Shown here: positions 35,380 through 45,776 of the stretch, in pieces
Layout of the letters: each line of letters begins with the position of its first letter
Numbering within the stretch: position 1 is the stretch's first letter
From: Limnohabitans sp. G3-2
GTDB lineage: Bacteria > Pseudomonadota > Gammaproteobacteria > Burkholderiales > Burkholderiaceae_C
Assembly: GCF_002778275.1 (NCBI RefSeq)
Contig: NZ_NESG01000005.1
Location: forward strand, 124,001 to 188,000
Length of the DNA stretch: 64,000 nt
Direction: 5' to 3'
Notes under the pieces: model-generated
The model's input: only the letters and a program-made list of their open reading frames with translations
Told to the model about the DNA's origin: nothing
Database searches by the model: none
Made by a program: the position numbers and the translations under genes

Positions 35380-36324
35380 ATGAACGTACATCACCCACTG
35401 AGACATCGGCTGTTTCTGATCCTTGAATTTCAGAGCCACAAAGACAAAAAAACGGCTTGGGTGTTTTCTTGGGTTCTGACCCTGATGGTACTGTCCAGTG
35501 TCCTGGCCGTGATCCTGGAATCAGTGCCCGCCATCGAAGCGCTGTATGGGAAAAGTTTGGCCATTTTCGATGCCATATCGATGGTGTTTTTCAGTGTGGA
35601 ATACCTTCTGAGAATCTGGACAGCCGCAGACAGAAGAACCTCAGCTCTGCACAGCGACCACGGCCGACGCCTTCGCTACGTGTTGAGCTTTCATGGTTTG
35701 ATTGATCTTCTGGCCATCTTGCCCTTTTTCCTTCAGGCTTTGTTACCAGGCTTGGACCTGCGGTTCTTGCGTGTTATCCGCATCATGCGCATCTTGAAGT
35801 TGTCGCACTACTCCACCGCACTGGAGGACCTGCTGGCCTCCATTTACGCCGAAAGAGACGCTTTCATCTCGGCGCTTTACCTGCTGGCGCTGTCCATCCT
35901 CATCACCTCGTGTCTGATGTACTTTGCCGAACACGCCTTGCAACCCGACAAATTGGGCACCATCCCCGATGCCATGTGGTGGTCCATCGTCACCATCACC
36001 ACCGTTGGCTATGGCGATGTGACGCCTGTGTCGAGCTGGGGCAAAGTGATCGGCGCTTTCACGGCCTTGTCCGGCGTCTTCACCGTGGCATTGCTCACCG
36101 GCATCGTGGCCTCGGCTTTTGCCACCCGGGTGCGCACGCACGAGTTGGAGTTCACCACCGAGGTGGAGGAACTGCTCAAAGATGGGCAAGTGGACCCCAA
36201 AGAACGGCGCACCATCGAGCATTTGCGCCGGGAATTCAGCATCACCGAAGAACATGCGCGGGCCATCATCCGGCAAATTTTGGAAGAGAAAACGCTGCTG
36301 CGCCCCAAAGACGGCCAACCCTGA
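35380..36324 (+). CDS. voltage-gated potassium channel
   Basis: 314 aa with six membrane helices. The S4 voltage sensor reads LRFLRVIRIMRILKL (spaced arginines near residues 128-142) and the selectivity filter is TTVGYGD near 207-213. A C-terminal cytoplasmic helical tail (about 245-314, EVEELLKDGQVDPKERRTI) may assemble tetramers. No cyclic-nucleotide domain. It stands alone between the sulfur region and the iron transporter. Confidence 0.93.
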   Translation: MNVHHPLRHRLFLILEFQSHKDKKTAWVFSWVLTLMVLSSVLAVILESVPAIEALYGKSLAIFDAISMVFFSVEYLLRIWTAADRRTSALHSDHGRRLRYVLSFHGLIDLLAILPFFLQALLPGLDLRFLRVIRIMRILKLSHYSTALEDLLASIYAERDAFISALYLLALSILITSCLMYFAEHALQPDKLGTIPDAMWWSIVTITTVGYGDVTPVSSWGKVIGAFTALSGVFTVALLTGIVASAFATRVRTHELEFTTEVEELLKDGQVDPKERRTIEHLRREFSITEEHARAIIRQILEEKTLLRPKDGQP

Positions 36325-36368
36325 GGGGACCGACCCGGGGCCTGGGCGCAGGTTTCAGGGCGCAGGTC

Positions 36369-38003
36369 TCAGGGCGGCGTTTGTCGCAAAGTCCGGCTGA
36401 GCAAAATCACCGGGATCAAACCCACCAGCACCAGCGCCAGCGAAGGCAAAGCGGCCTCGCCCAAGCGCTCGTCGCGGGCCAGCTGGTAGGCCACCACGGC
36501 CAGTGTGTCGCTGTTGAAGGGGCGCAGCACCATGGTGGCGGGCAGCTCTTTCATCACGTCCACAAACACCAGCAAGGCGGCGGCGATGGTGCTGCGCTGC
36601 AACAAGGGCGCATGCACCCGTCGCATCAGGCCCCAGCCGGTGACGCCCAGCATCCGGGCTGAGTCGTCCAAACTGCCCGGTATGCGCGCATAGCCGCTTT
36701 GCACCGACTGCAGGGCCACCGCACAAAACCGCACCAAGTAGGCCCACACCAAGCCCAGCGAAGTGGCCGTGATCCAGGCCCCCGCAGACGAGGCGGGCCA
36801 GGTTTGCTGGATCCAACCCACCGGCAAAAGCAAACCGACCACCACCACCGCGCCGGGAATGGCATAACCCAAGCCCACCAACTCAATGGCGCCCTGGCTG
36901 ATGCGGTCAGCCCGGGTGCGCACGCTGAACGCCAGCGCCAGCGCCACGCCCACTGCCAGCACAGCGGTCACCGCGCCCAAGCGCAAGCTGGTCCAGGCCC
37001 ATTGGCCAAAGCGTTCCCAGGGCATGTCGCTCGTCTCGCCCACAAAAGCCCGCAGCATGATGAGCACCGGCAGCACAAAGCCCAGCAGCACGGGCACGCT
37101 GCACACCGTCCACGCCAAAAAGCGGCGGCTGCCCTGCAGCTGGAACGGCTGCGCCTCGGCCGAGCCCTGGCGCGAGCCGCGCCCTTGGTTGAAGCGCATG
37201 CGCTTTTGGGCACGTTGCTCCAACTGCAGCAACAACAAAACCACGGCGAGCAGCAAAGTGGCCAGCTGCGCGGCGGCAATGCGGTTGTCCATGGACAGCC
37301 AGGCCTTGTAGATGCCCGCCGTGAAGGTCTGAATGCCGAAGTAGCTGGACACGCCAAAGTCGGCCAAGGTTTCCATGAGCGCCAGCGCCACCCCCGCAGC
37401 CACGGCCGGGCGGGCCAGGGGCAAGGCAATTTCGCGGATGCGTCGGGACAAGGGGGCACCCAGCAAGCGGGCCGCTTCCATCAAACCCGAAGCCCTCTCC
37501 ACCAAAGCGGTGCGGGCCAGCAAATATACGTAAGGGTAAAGAGACAAAGTGAACACCAGCGCCGCGCCCCACACGCTGCGCACATCGGGCCACAAGCGGC
37601 CTTGCAAACCCAGCGCTTCGCGCAAAGCCATCTGCAGCGGCCCGCTGAACTGCAAGAAGTCGGTGTAGGCATAGGCCACCACATAGGCCGGCATGGCCAG
37701 CGGCAAGAGCAGCAGCCACTCAAAAACGCCGCGCCCCGGAAAATCAAACAGCGTGACCAGCGCCGCCGTGGCCAGGCCCAAGACCGTCACGCCCACCGCC
37801 ACCATCAGGCACAGGCCCAGCGTGGTCAGCGCGTAATCGGGCAGCACGGTGGCGGCCATCTCTCGCAAAATGTGGGCACTCTCACCATTCCACTGCAGCC
37901 ACGAGCCCAGCACGGCCAAAACGGGCAAGGCCAAAGCCAATGCCAACAGGGCCAAGAGCAAGGAGGGGAGACCCGATAAACGGCGGGCCAAGGTGGACAA
38001 CAT
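36369..38003 (-). CDS. ferric iron-type ABC transporter permease (fused double permease)
   Basis: 544 aa with two permease modules of about six helices each and two EAA-like loops (ERASGLMEAARLLGAPLSRRIREI and LDDSARMLGVTGWGLMRRV), the layout of FbpB/AfuB. It would pass periplasmic Fe3+ to the cytoplasm with the divergent ATPase. No periplasmic binding-protein gene is next to it. The ATG at 38003 has no Shine-Dalgarno sequence and lies nine bases after a TACAAT box, suggesting a leaderless mRNA. Confidence 0.9.
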   Translation of the reverse strand: MLSTLARRLSGLPSLLLALLALALALPVLAVLGSWLQWNGESAHILREMAATVLPDYALTTLGLCLMVAVGVTVLGLATAALVTLFDFPGRGVFEWLLLLPLAMPAYVVAYAYTDFLQFSGPLQMALREALGLQGRLWPDVRSVWGAALVFTLSLYPYVYLLARTALVERASGLMEAARLLGAPLSRRIREIALPLARPAVAAGVALALMETLADFGVSSYFGIQTFTAGIYKAWLSMDNRIAAAQLATLLLAVVLLLLQLEQRAQKRMRFNQGRGSRQGSAEAQPFQLQGSRRFLAWTVCSVPVLLGFVLPVLIMLRAFVGETSDMPWERFGQWAWTSLRLGAVTAVLAVGVALALAFSVRTRADRISQGAIELVGLGYAIPGAVVVVGLLLPVGWIQQTWPASSAGAWITATSLGLVWAYLVRFCAVALQSVQSGYARIPGSLDDSARMLGVTGWGLMRRVHAPLLQRSTIAAALLVFVDVMKELPATMVLRPFNSDTLAVVAYQLARDERLGEAALPSLALVLVGLIPVILLSRTLRQTPP

Positions 38004-38007
38004 AGTC

Positions 38008-38047
38008 TGGGATTGTAGGAGCGCGGGCCAACCTGCCTACAATCCCA
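38008..38047. promoter_or_regulatory. symmetric divergent promoter/operator of the iron ABC transporter
   Basis: TGGGATTGTAGG (38008-38019) and CCTACAATCCCA (38036-38047) are a perfect 12-bp inverted repeat with a 16-base spacer. Each arm contains TACAAT read toward the gene it faces, ending seven (plus) or eight (minus) bases before the start codon. It therefore looks like two mirror-image -10 boxes driving leaderless transcripts, and the symmetry could also serve a shared regulator. Confidence 0.65.
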
Positions 38048-38050
38048 AAC

Positions 38051-39214
38051 ATGTTTCTAGAACTGCGCCAACTGGACATCCAATACCCCGGCAGCACCTC
38101 GCCCGCCGTGCAGGGTGTGAACCTGAGCTTGCGGGCTGGCGACATTGGGGTTTTGATTGGGCCGTCGGGTTGCGGCAAGACCACTTTGCTGCGCGCCGTT
38201 GCCGGACTCGAGCCGGTCTCGGGTGGGCAAATTTTGCTGTCCGACCGGGTCGTCAGCGACAACCACCACACCGAGCCCGCCGAGCGCCGCCGCATTGGCA
38301 TGGTGTTCCAGGACTACGCGTTGTTTCCACACATGGACGTGGGCCACAACGTGGGGTTTGGTCTGGCGCACCTGCCCAAAGCCGAGCGCCAACAGCGCGT
38401 GGCCGAGGTGCTGACTTTGGTGGGGCTCGAAGGTTCTGACCGACGCTTTGCGCATGAACTGTCAGGGGGTCAACAGCAACGCGTGGCGTTGGCCCGCGCA
38501 CTGGCACCGCGCCCCGACCTGCTGCTGCTGGACGAGCCGTTTTCCAACCTCGATGTGGACCTGCGCGAACGCTTGGCCCACGAAGTGCGCAACATCTTGA
38601 AGGCGGCCAAAGCCACGGCCTTGCTGGTCACGCACGACCAATTGGAGGCCTTTGCCATTGGCGACGTGATCGGCGTCATGAACCAAGGCCAGTTGCACCA
38701 ATGGGACGATGCCTACAGCCTGTACCACCGTCCGGCCACCCGTTTTGTGGCCGACTTCATCGGGCACGGCGTCTTCACCCCCGCCACCCTGCGTGAGGTG
38801 GACGGGCATATTTGGGTCAGCACCCCCGTGGGCGAGCTGCGCGATGTGGCCGAATGCCCCCTGCCCTGTGCGTTCGAAGATGGGCAATGCGACGTGCTGC
38901 TGCGGGCGGACGACATCGTGCACGACGACGACGCCCCAGTGAAAGCGCAAATTGTGCGCAAGGCCTTCCGAGGTTCAGAGTTTTTGTACACCCTGCGCTT
39001 GGCCACGGGCGAGCAACTCATGGCCCATGTGCCCAGTCACCATGATCACAAGCTGGGTGAATGGATCGGGATCCGGGCCGAAGTGGACCACGTGGTCACG
39101 TTCAACCGCGCTTGTCCGGTGAACGACCGGGATCTGTGCCACATGCCTTGTGCCAAGGCCGAAGCGTGCGAGCACACCGAGCCTCAGTACCAACCGGTCA
39201 AATTCCTTGGATAG
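38051..39214 (+). CDS. ferric iron-type ABC transporter ATP-binding protein with Cys-rich tail
   Basis: 387 aa. Walker A GPSGCGKTT near 37-45, signature LSGGQQQR near 138, Walker B LLLLDEPFSNLD, switch VTHDQLE, then a TOBE-type C-terminal domain. It is longer than many FbpC proteins. The last 39 residues contain C355, C363, C367 and C373 with two histidines (DLCHMPCAKAEACEH), which could bind a metal or cluster. It is divergent from the permease and has no Shine-Dalgarno sequence. Confidence 0.9.
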   Translation: MFLELRQLDIQYPGSTSPAVQGVNLSLRAGDIGVLIGPSGCGKTTLLRAVAGLEPVSGGQILLSDRVVSDNHHTEPAERRRIGMVFQDYALFPHMDVGHNVGFGLAHLPKAERQQRVAEVLTLVGLEGSDRRFAHELSGGQQQRVALARALAPRPDLLLLDEPFSNLDVDLRERLAHEVRNILKAAKATALLVTHDQLEAFAIGDVIGVMNQGQLHQWDDAYSLYHRPATRFVADFIGHGVFTPATLREVDGHIWVSTPVGELRDVAECPLPCAFEDGQCDVLLRADDIVHDDDAPVKAQIVRKAFRGSEFLYTLRLATGEQLMAHVPSHHDHKLGEWIGIRAEVDHVVTFNRACPVNDRDLCHMPCAKAEACEHTEPQYQPVKFLG

Positions 39215-39269
39215 CGGCTCAGCCGCTGGGGCTCAGACGAGCCCGAAAATCCAGGCCCGTGCAGACCGG

Positions 39270-40220
39270 TCACCGAACGCAGTAGTAATACAGCTCGCGG
39301 GCACGGACTTCGCTTTCCGTGCGGACGGGTGAGGGGTTGGGCAACTCTGGCGCCAGCACCATCTTGTTGGCCAAGGCCCAAACGCGACCCACGGTGCGAA
39401 TGCCTTGGTTCCAGTCCCCCAAATTGGACATGAACTCATACTCCTCAGCTGTGGGCAAACGGGCCTGAATCCCTTTGCAGGTCCGCTCTGCGGCTTCTGC
39501 ACTGCGGGTTTCACTGATGGGCACGCCGGGCGCACCGACCAACTCCAAGGTTCGTTGGCCGATCTGGACTTTGGATGGGAACTGGGTGTGCTGGAACTCG
39601 GCAAACAGTTGGGTGCTGATGGCCCGCATGACCAGCTCGGGGCGGCCAATGGCTTGGTAGTTGTAGGTTCGGCCTGACGAGACCTGAATGTGCAGCGTCA
39701 CCACCACATCGCCCTTGCAAGAAGGCGCATAGGAATAGGTGCCCCAGGCCATGGCGTTGAGCTTGCCCAACATGCTGGCGTCCAAATAGCCTTGGCGTTT
39801 TTCTTCACGCAAGTCACGGGCCAAAGCAAAAATCGGGGCCGGGTTGAAGAAAGTGATGTTGCGGTTGCGTGGCTGCAGCTTGGTGTACTGCGCGTCCAAA
39901 GCGGCTTTGAGACTGCCTTCCAGCAGCGTGTCCATGCCTTTGCCGGCACTGGCGCGCTCACGGTTTTGCTGGGTGTAGCGGTCCAGTGCGCTGATCAAAT
40001 CGATCAACTGGGCGGGGTCTGCACCGGCATTGAGCAAAGTGACGAGCTGTTGGCTCAACTTTTTCTGGCTCTCTTGCGCGCTGCTGCCGTAGGCGTCTTG
40101 AAACTGGCACAGGTCTTGGCCTTTGATGAATGGCACGGTTTGCCAAACCGTGATCGGGCTGTAGTGGTCAGCCCAAACCGGGAGGCAGAACAGCAGTGCA
40201 AGGAGTCCCGTGAATTTCAT
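39270..40220 (-). CDS. secreted protein of unknown function with FGE-like C-terminal end
   Basis: 316 aa from the ATG at 40220, which gives a signal peptide (MKFTGLLALLFCLPVWA). The central part is not recognised. The last 70 residues (ARLPTAEEYEFMSNLGDWNQG ... ELYYYCVR) echo the RLPTEAEWE ... RCVR pattern of formylglycine-generating-enzyme-like domains, though much of that fold is absent. Cysteines are few. It is divergent from pilB with 173 bp between. Confidence 0.8.
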   Translation of the reverse strand: MKFTGLLALLFCLPVWADHYSPITVWQTVPFIKGQDLCQFQDAYGSSAQESQKKLSQQLVTLLNAGADPAQLIDLISALDRYTQQNRERASAGKGMDTLLEGSLKAALDAQYTKLQPRNRNITFFNPAPIFALARDLREEKRQGYLDASMLGKLNAMAWGTYSYAPSCKGDVVVTLHIQVSSGRTYNYQAIGRPELVMRAISTQLFAEFQHTQFPSKVQIGQRTLELVGAPGVPISETRSAEAAERTCKGIQARLPTAEEYEFMSNLGDWNQGIRTVGRVWALANKMVLAPELPNPSPVRTESEVRARELYYYCVR

Positions 40221-40393
40221 GCGAAGTCTCAATCTAGAAAACTGAAAAAACCTCAAAAAGTTTTGATCAGATCATCCATCTTAGTTGGCTTTACCCGGTG
40301 CTTCAGCGCACCCACCGCCTCGCGATTTACAAAAGCAAAAACTGGGACCATGATGCCCACCTCCATGCAAACAAAATAGCTCAAGGGGGTGCC

Positions 40394-41607
<1,214 letters not shown>

Positions 41608-41611
<4 letters not shown>

Positions 41612-42816
41612 GCGCGCCCCGCTCTTTCGCTTGGCAAGGGCAAGACGCTCAGGGCCGCCCCAGACAAGGCCGCCTCAAGGCCCCCAGCGCTGGACTGGCA
41701 CGGGCCCAATTGCGCAGGCAGGGCCTGCGGGCATTGCGGCTGCAACGGCTTTGGTGGGACCGCATGCCCCGGGTGAGGCCCCAAGACTTGGCGCTCATGA
41801 CCCGGCAACTCGCCGCCTTGCTTCGGGCGGGCGTGCCCTTGCTGCAGTCGCTGGACATGTTGTCGCGCAGCCTGCCCTCTTTGGCCCTGAGCGAGGTGAT
41901 GGCGCAGGTGCACAACGACGTGGCCTCGGGGATGGCCTTGCACGACGCTTTGGCGCTGCACCCTGAGCCGTTTTCCGGGCTTTACATCAGCATGGTCCAC
42001 GCGGGCGAGTCGGCCGGCATTTTGGACACCATGATGGAGCGCCTGGCGCTGACACTGGAGAAAAACGAAGCACTGCGCTCGCGGGTGCGCTCGGCATTGA
42101 TGTACCCCACGGCCGTGCTGGGCGTGGCCATCGCGGTCTTGGTGCTGATTTTGGTGTGGGTGGTGCCGGTCTTTGAGGATGTGTTCAAGTCATTCGGGGC
42201 CGAATTGCCCTGGCCCACCCAAATGGTGGTCGCGCTGAGCGGTGGGGTGAGTGCAACAGGGCCATGGGTGCTCGTGCTCGTGTTGCTTGGGCTGATGGGG
42301 TGGGGCTCTGCGCAGGCCCAAACTAAAGCAAGCGCCAGCCCTGTGCGGCTTTGGCGAGACCGCTGGCTGCTCAAACTGCCAGTCATCGGCAGGCTGTTGG
42401 AGACGGCCGTGGTGGCGCGTTGGGCCCAGACTTTGTCGGCTTTGCTGGCAGCGGGTGTGCCCTTGGCCGAAGCCTTGGGGCCTGTGGCGCAGGCCTGCGA
42501 TCAAGCCATTTATGAGCGCTTGACTTGGCAGCTGCAACGGCAAGTGACGCAAGGCAGCCGCCTGAGCGAGGGCATGGCCCAAAGCGGGCGCTTTTCCAGC
42601 ATGGTCGTGCAGCTTTGCGCGACGGGAGAAGAGACGGGCGCCATGGACCCTTTGTTGGCGCGCGCCGGCGCTTTGATGGAAACCGAACTCGACGATCGGG
42701 TCCATGGTTTGTCGAGTTTACTGGAGCCTTTGATCATCGTGGTGCTGGGCGGTCTGATTGGCGGTATTCTTGTGGCCATGTATTTGCCCATTTTTCGCTT
42801 GGGTCAGGTCTTTTGA
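41608..42816 (+). CDS. pilC: type IV pilus inner-membrane platform protein PilC
   Basis: 402 aa. Two T2SSF domains are visible (MTRQLAALLRAGVPLLQSL and WAQTLSALLAAGVPLAEAL) with three membrane helices, the last near the C-terminus (IIVVLGGLIGGILVAMYLPIF). It overlaps pilB by four bases (ATGA). It anchors the assembly ATPase at the inner membrane. Confidence 0.95.
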
Positions 42817-42817
42817 C

Positions 42818-43660
42818 ATGAACCTGGACCTCTTGACCTGGACCTTGGTGGTCCTGCTGGGCTTGGCCATCGGCAGCTTTTTGAACGTGGTGATTCACCG
42901 CCTGCCCCGCATGATGGCCGCGCAATGGGCCGCCGAAGTGGCGGCGCAGGCCCCCAGCCCCGAAACAGCGCAGGCCTCACCGCCACAACGCTACAACATC
43001 GCGGTCCCCCACTCGCATTGCCCACACTGCGGCCATGCACTGTCGTGGCTCGAGAACCTGCCCGTGGTCAGCTATTTGTGGCTCAAAGGCCGCTGCCAAC
43101 AATGCCACGCCCCGATTGGGTGGCGTTACCCAGCGGTGGAGATCTTGTGTGCCGCCGTGTTCAGCTGGAGTTTTGCCCACTTTGGCCTGAGCGCCCAAGC
43201 CCTGGCCTGGGCTGGTTGGGGTGCGGCCTTGATCGCCTTGGCGGCCATTGATGCCGACACCCACTTGTTGCCGGACGTCATCACCCAACCTTTGGTGTGG
43301 GCCGGCTTGCTGGCGGCCAGCTTGGGGCTCAGCCAAGTGGGCCTGAGCACCGCGCTCTGGGGCGCGGTGCTGGGCTACTTGTTTTTATGGTCGGTGTATT
43401 GGCTCTTCAAACTCATCACGGGCAAAGAAGGCATGGGCCAAGGCGACTTCAAACTGCTGGCGGCTTTGGGCGCTTGGCTGGGCTGGCCCGCCCTTTTGTC
43501 TGTGGTGTTGATCGCCTCCCTGACAGGTGTGGCCTGTGGCCTGTGGCTACGCCTGCGCCAGCGCCTGCCGCAAGACGCTCAAATGCCCTTTGGTCCCTTT
43601 TTGGCTTTGGCAGGCCTGTGGATCATGGTTTGGGGCCCCCTGCCTCACTTTCAGGTTTAA
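42818..43660 (+). CDS. pilD: prepilin peptidase / N-methyltransferase PilD
   Basis: 280 aa, about seven to eight membrane helices. The zinc-binding CPHC...CQQC pairs lie in the first cytoplasmic loop (near 68-95). The aspartate protease residues are in DADTHLLPD and the GKEGMGQGDFKLL (GxGD-type) motif. It cleaves and methylates prepilins. It begins one base after the pilC stop. Confidence 0.95.
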   Translation: MNLDLLTWTLVVLLGLAIGSFLNVVIHRLPRMMAAQWAAEVAAQAPSPETAQASPPQRYNIAVPHSHCPHCGHALSWLENLPVVSYLWLKGRCQQCHAPIGWRYPAVEILCAAVFSWSFAHFGLSAQALAWAGWGAALIALAAIDADTHLLPDVITQPLVWAGLLAASLGLSQVGLSTALWGAVLGYLFLWSVYWLFKLITGKEGMGQGDFKLLAALGAWLGWPALLSVVLIASLTGVACGLWLRLRQRLPQDAQMPFGPFLALAGLWIMVWGPLPHFQV

Positions 43661-43663
43661 CGC

Positions 43664-44281
43664 ATGAAGACTCCACACATCTGGCGCTTGGGCCTCACGG
43701 GCGGCATCGGCAGCGGCAAAAGCACCGTGGCCAGCATGCTGGCGGCCCAAGGGGCCGCAGTGATCGATGCTGACGCGATTTCGCGCAGCCTGACCGCGCC
43801 GGGCGGACGCGCCATGGCCGCGATTGCACACACTTTTGGTCCTCAACTGATCGATGCCCAAGGCGCCATGGACCGACAGGCCATGCGGGAAGTGGTGTTT
43901 CAAGACCCGCAAGCCAAACAAAAGCTGGAAGCCATCATCCACCCCTTGGTGGCCCAGATCACCGCAGAGCAAGCGCAAGCCGCGGTGCAAAGTGGTCATC
44001 GGGTGTTGGTGTTCGATGTGCCTTTGCTGGTCGAATCGGGCGAACGCTGGCGCAAACAGGTGGACCGGGTGATCGTGGTGGACTGCGATGCCCAGACCCA
44101 GCGGCAGCGGGTCTCGGCGCGCAGTGGCTTGGCTGCCGAGGAAATTGACCGGATCATCGCCTTGCAAGCCTCCCGTGCGCAGCGCCTGGCTTGCGCCGAT
44201 CTGGTGATCCTCAATCAAGGCCTGAGTCTGTCCCAATTAGCGTCCAAAGTGGCTCAAGTGGCCGCTGACTTCGGGCTATGA
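43664..44281 (+). CDS. coaE: dephospho-CoA kinase
   Basis: 205 aa. P-loop GGIGSGKST near 12-20, the CoA-site DADAISR, and the LID region (QRVSARSGLAAEEIDRII). It makes the last step of coenzyme A synthesis. It follows pilD by three bases, a conserved neighbour in Gram-negative bacteria. Confidence 0.96.
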   Translation: MKTPHIWRLGLTGGIGSGKSTVASMLAAQGAAVIDADAISRSLTAPGGRAMAAIAHTFGPQLIDAQGAMDRQAMREVVFQDPQAKQKLEAIIHPLVAQITAEQAQAAVQSGHRVLVFDVPLLVESGERWRKQVDRVIVVDCDAQTQRQRVSARSGLAAEEIDRIIALQASRAQRLACADLVILNQGLSLSQLASKVAQVAADFGL

Positions 44282-44303
44282 TGGCGGCACTGGAAGACGC
44301 CGC

Positions 44304-45059
44304 GTGATACTGTACGAATACCCTTTTAACGAACGCATCCGCACTTACCTGCGCTTGCAACAGCTGTTCAACCGCCTGGGCCAATTGATGGGCCGCTACG
44401 AGGCCTTGGACCACCACTTTGCGCTGACCACTTTGTTCGAAATCATCGAAGTGGCTTCGCGCTCGGAACTCAAATCCGATGTGCTCAAAGACCTGGAACG
44501 CCAAAAACAGCTGTACAACGGCTACCGTGGCAACCCGGCCATCTCGGAAAAAGCCTTGGATGGCCTGATCGCCCAACTCGACGAGCACTTTGAAGCGCTG
44601 AACCAAATCAGCGGAAAAATCGGCCAAAGCCTGAACGACAACGATTTCCTGATGGCCTTGCGCAGCCGCGCCGTGATCCCGGGCGGCACTTGCGAGTTTG
44701 ACCTGCCCGCCTACCACGCGTGGCAACACCACGATGCCGCCAGCCGCGCCCAAGACCTGTCGCAATGGGTCGCACCCTTTGGCCCCTTGGCACAAGCCGT
44801 TCAGTTGCTGCTGAAAATGCTGCGCGAGTCTGGCGCGAGCCAGAAGGTCATGGCCACCGCCGGTCAATTGCAGCAAAACCTGCCGCAAGGGCGCACCTTT
44901 CAGCTGCTGCGGCTCAAAATTGACCCCGCGCTGGGCATCACCCCAGAAATCAGCTGTAACCGCTTGCTGGTGGTGATCCGCATGCTGCGCCAGCAAAGCG
45001 ATGGCAAATTGGTGGCCACCACCGAAGATGTGCCGTTTGAGATGTCTTTGTGCGCATGA
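44304..45059 (+). CDS. zapD: cell division protein ZapD
   Basis: 251 aa, all-helical N-terminal part (EYPFNERIRTYLRLQQLFNRL is the family lead) and a beta-sheet C-terminal domain. It cross-links FtsZ filaments at the division ring. The listed start is a GTG (GTGATACTGTACGAATACCC). It sits between coaE and yacG as in many Proteobacteria. Confidence 0.94.
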   Translation: MILYEYPFNERIRTYLRLQQLFNRLGQLMGRYEALDHHFALTTLFEIIEVASRSELKSDVLKDLERQKQLYNGYRGNPAISEKALDGLIAQLDEHFEALNQISGKIGQSLNDNDFLMALRSRAVIPGGTCEFDLPAYHAWQHHDAASRAQDLSQWVAPFGPLAQAVQLLLKMLRESGASQKVMATAGQLQQNLPQGRTFQLLRLKIDPALGITPEISCNRLLVVIRMLRQQSDGKLVATTEDVPFEMSLCA

Positions 45060-45271
45060 GCGACTCGAACCAGCCCCAAGACTTCGCCCCGCGAAAGGTG
45101 CGCTGCCCTGCCTGCGCAGGCACCAGCCTGTACAGCCCCCACAATCCCTACCGACCTTTTTGCAGCGCCCGCTGCAAGGGGGTGGACTTGGGAGCCTGGG
45201 CCAGCGAAGAATTCAAACTGCCCGACGACACCCCGCCCGACGAGCCCTTTGGCGATCCGCGCTTGCAGTGA
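45056..45271 (+). CDS. yacG: DNA gyrase inhibitor YacG
   Basis: 71 aa zinc-finger protein. The four cysteines are in CPAC and CSARC, followed by the acidic tail (PPDEPFGDP). It binds GyrB. It overlaps the zapD stop by four bases (ATGA). A GTG at 45050 is a less likely start. Confidence 0.94.
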   Translation: MSDSNQPQDFAPRKVRCPACAGTSLYSPHNPYRPFCSARCKGVDLGAWASEEFKLPDDTPPDEPFGDPRLQ

Positions 45272-45293
45272 GCAGCCCGCAAGCCGAGGGGTT

Positions 45294-45776
45294 TCAAGCG
45301 TGCGTGGCGTCCGTGAACTGACGCTCTTGGGCCAGCCAAGCGAGCACGGGCACGGTGCCCGGCAGCACCGGCGTCACGACCACCGGGAGCCGCTGCCAAG
45401 CGTGTGATTGCGCCTCGCGCATTTGCAGCTCGCCCTGCCAGTCCCACACTTTGCAAAAATGCAGCCGCACCAAGGCGTGCGGGTAATCGACCATCTGGGT
45501 TTTCCAAATCTGCGCGGCACCGATGGTGATGCCCAGCTCTTCTTGCAGCTCGCGGCGCAGCGCTTGCTCCACCGACTCGCCCGCTTCGAGCTTGCCGCCC
45601 GGGAACTCCCAGTAGCCTGCATAGACCTTGCCTTCGGGGCGCGAGGTCAGCAAAAAATGGCCATCGGCTTGCAGCAACACCCCCACCGCCACATCCACCA
45701 CGGCACGCTCGGCCTGGCCTGCGCTCAGGTCTTCGCGGGCGCGCTCGCCATCGGCGACCAGCAGGCCGGTACTCAT
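45294..45776 (-). CDS. mutT: MutT-type Nudix hydrolase (8-oxo-dGTP diphosphatase)
   Basis: 160 aa from the ATG at 45776, which overlaps the upstream ATPase stop (ATGA). The Nudix box starts GGKLEAGESVEQALRREL and continues QEELGI, a full match to GX5EX7REUXEEXGU. AVGVLLQADGHFLLTSRPEGKVYAGYWEFPGG matches MutT proteins that clear oxidised dGTP. A longer reading from 45977 overlaps the ATPase gene. Confidence 0.92.
   Translation of the reverse strand: MSTGLLVADGERAREDLSAGQAERAVVDVAVGVLLQADGHFLLTSRPEGKVYAGYWEFPGGKLEAGESVEQALRRELQEELGITIGAAQIWKTQMVDYPHALVRLHFCKVWDWQGELQMREAQSHAWQRLPVVVTPVLPGTVPVLAWLAQERQFTDATHA

Noticed and set aside
36699..37979. 426-codon open frame antisense to the iron permease
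   Set aside because: It is extremely His/Gln/Arg-rich, which is the complement of a hydrophobic membrane-protein gene.
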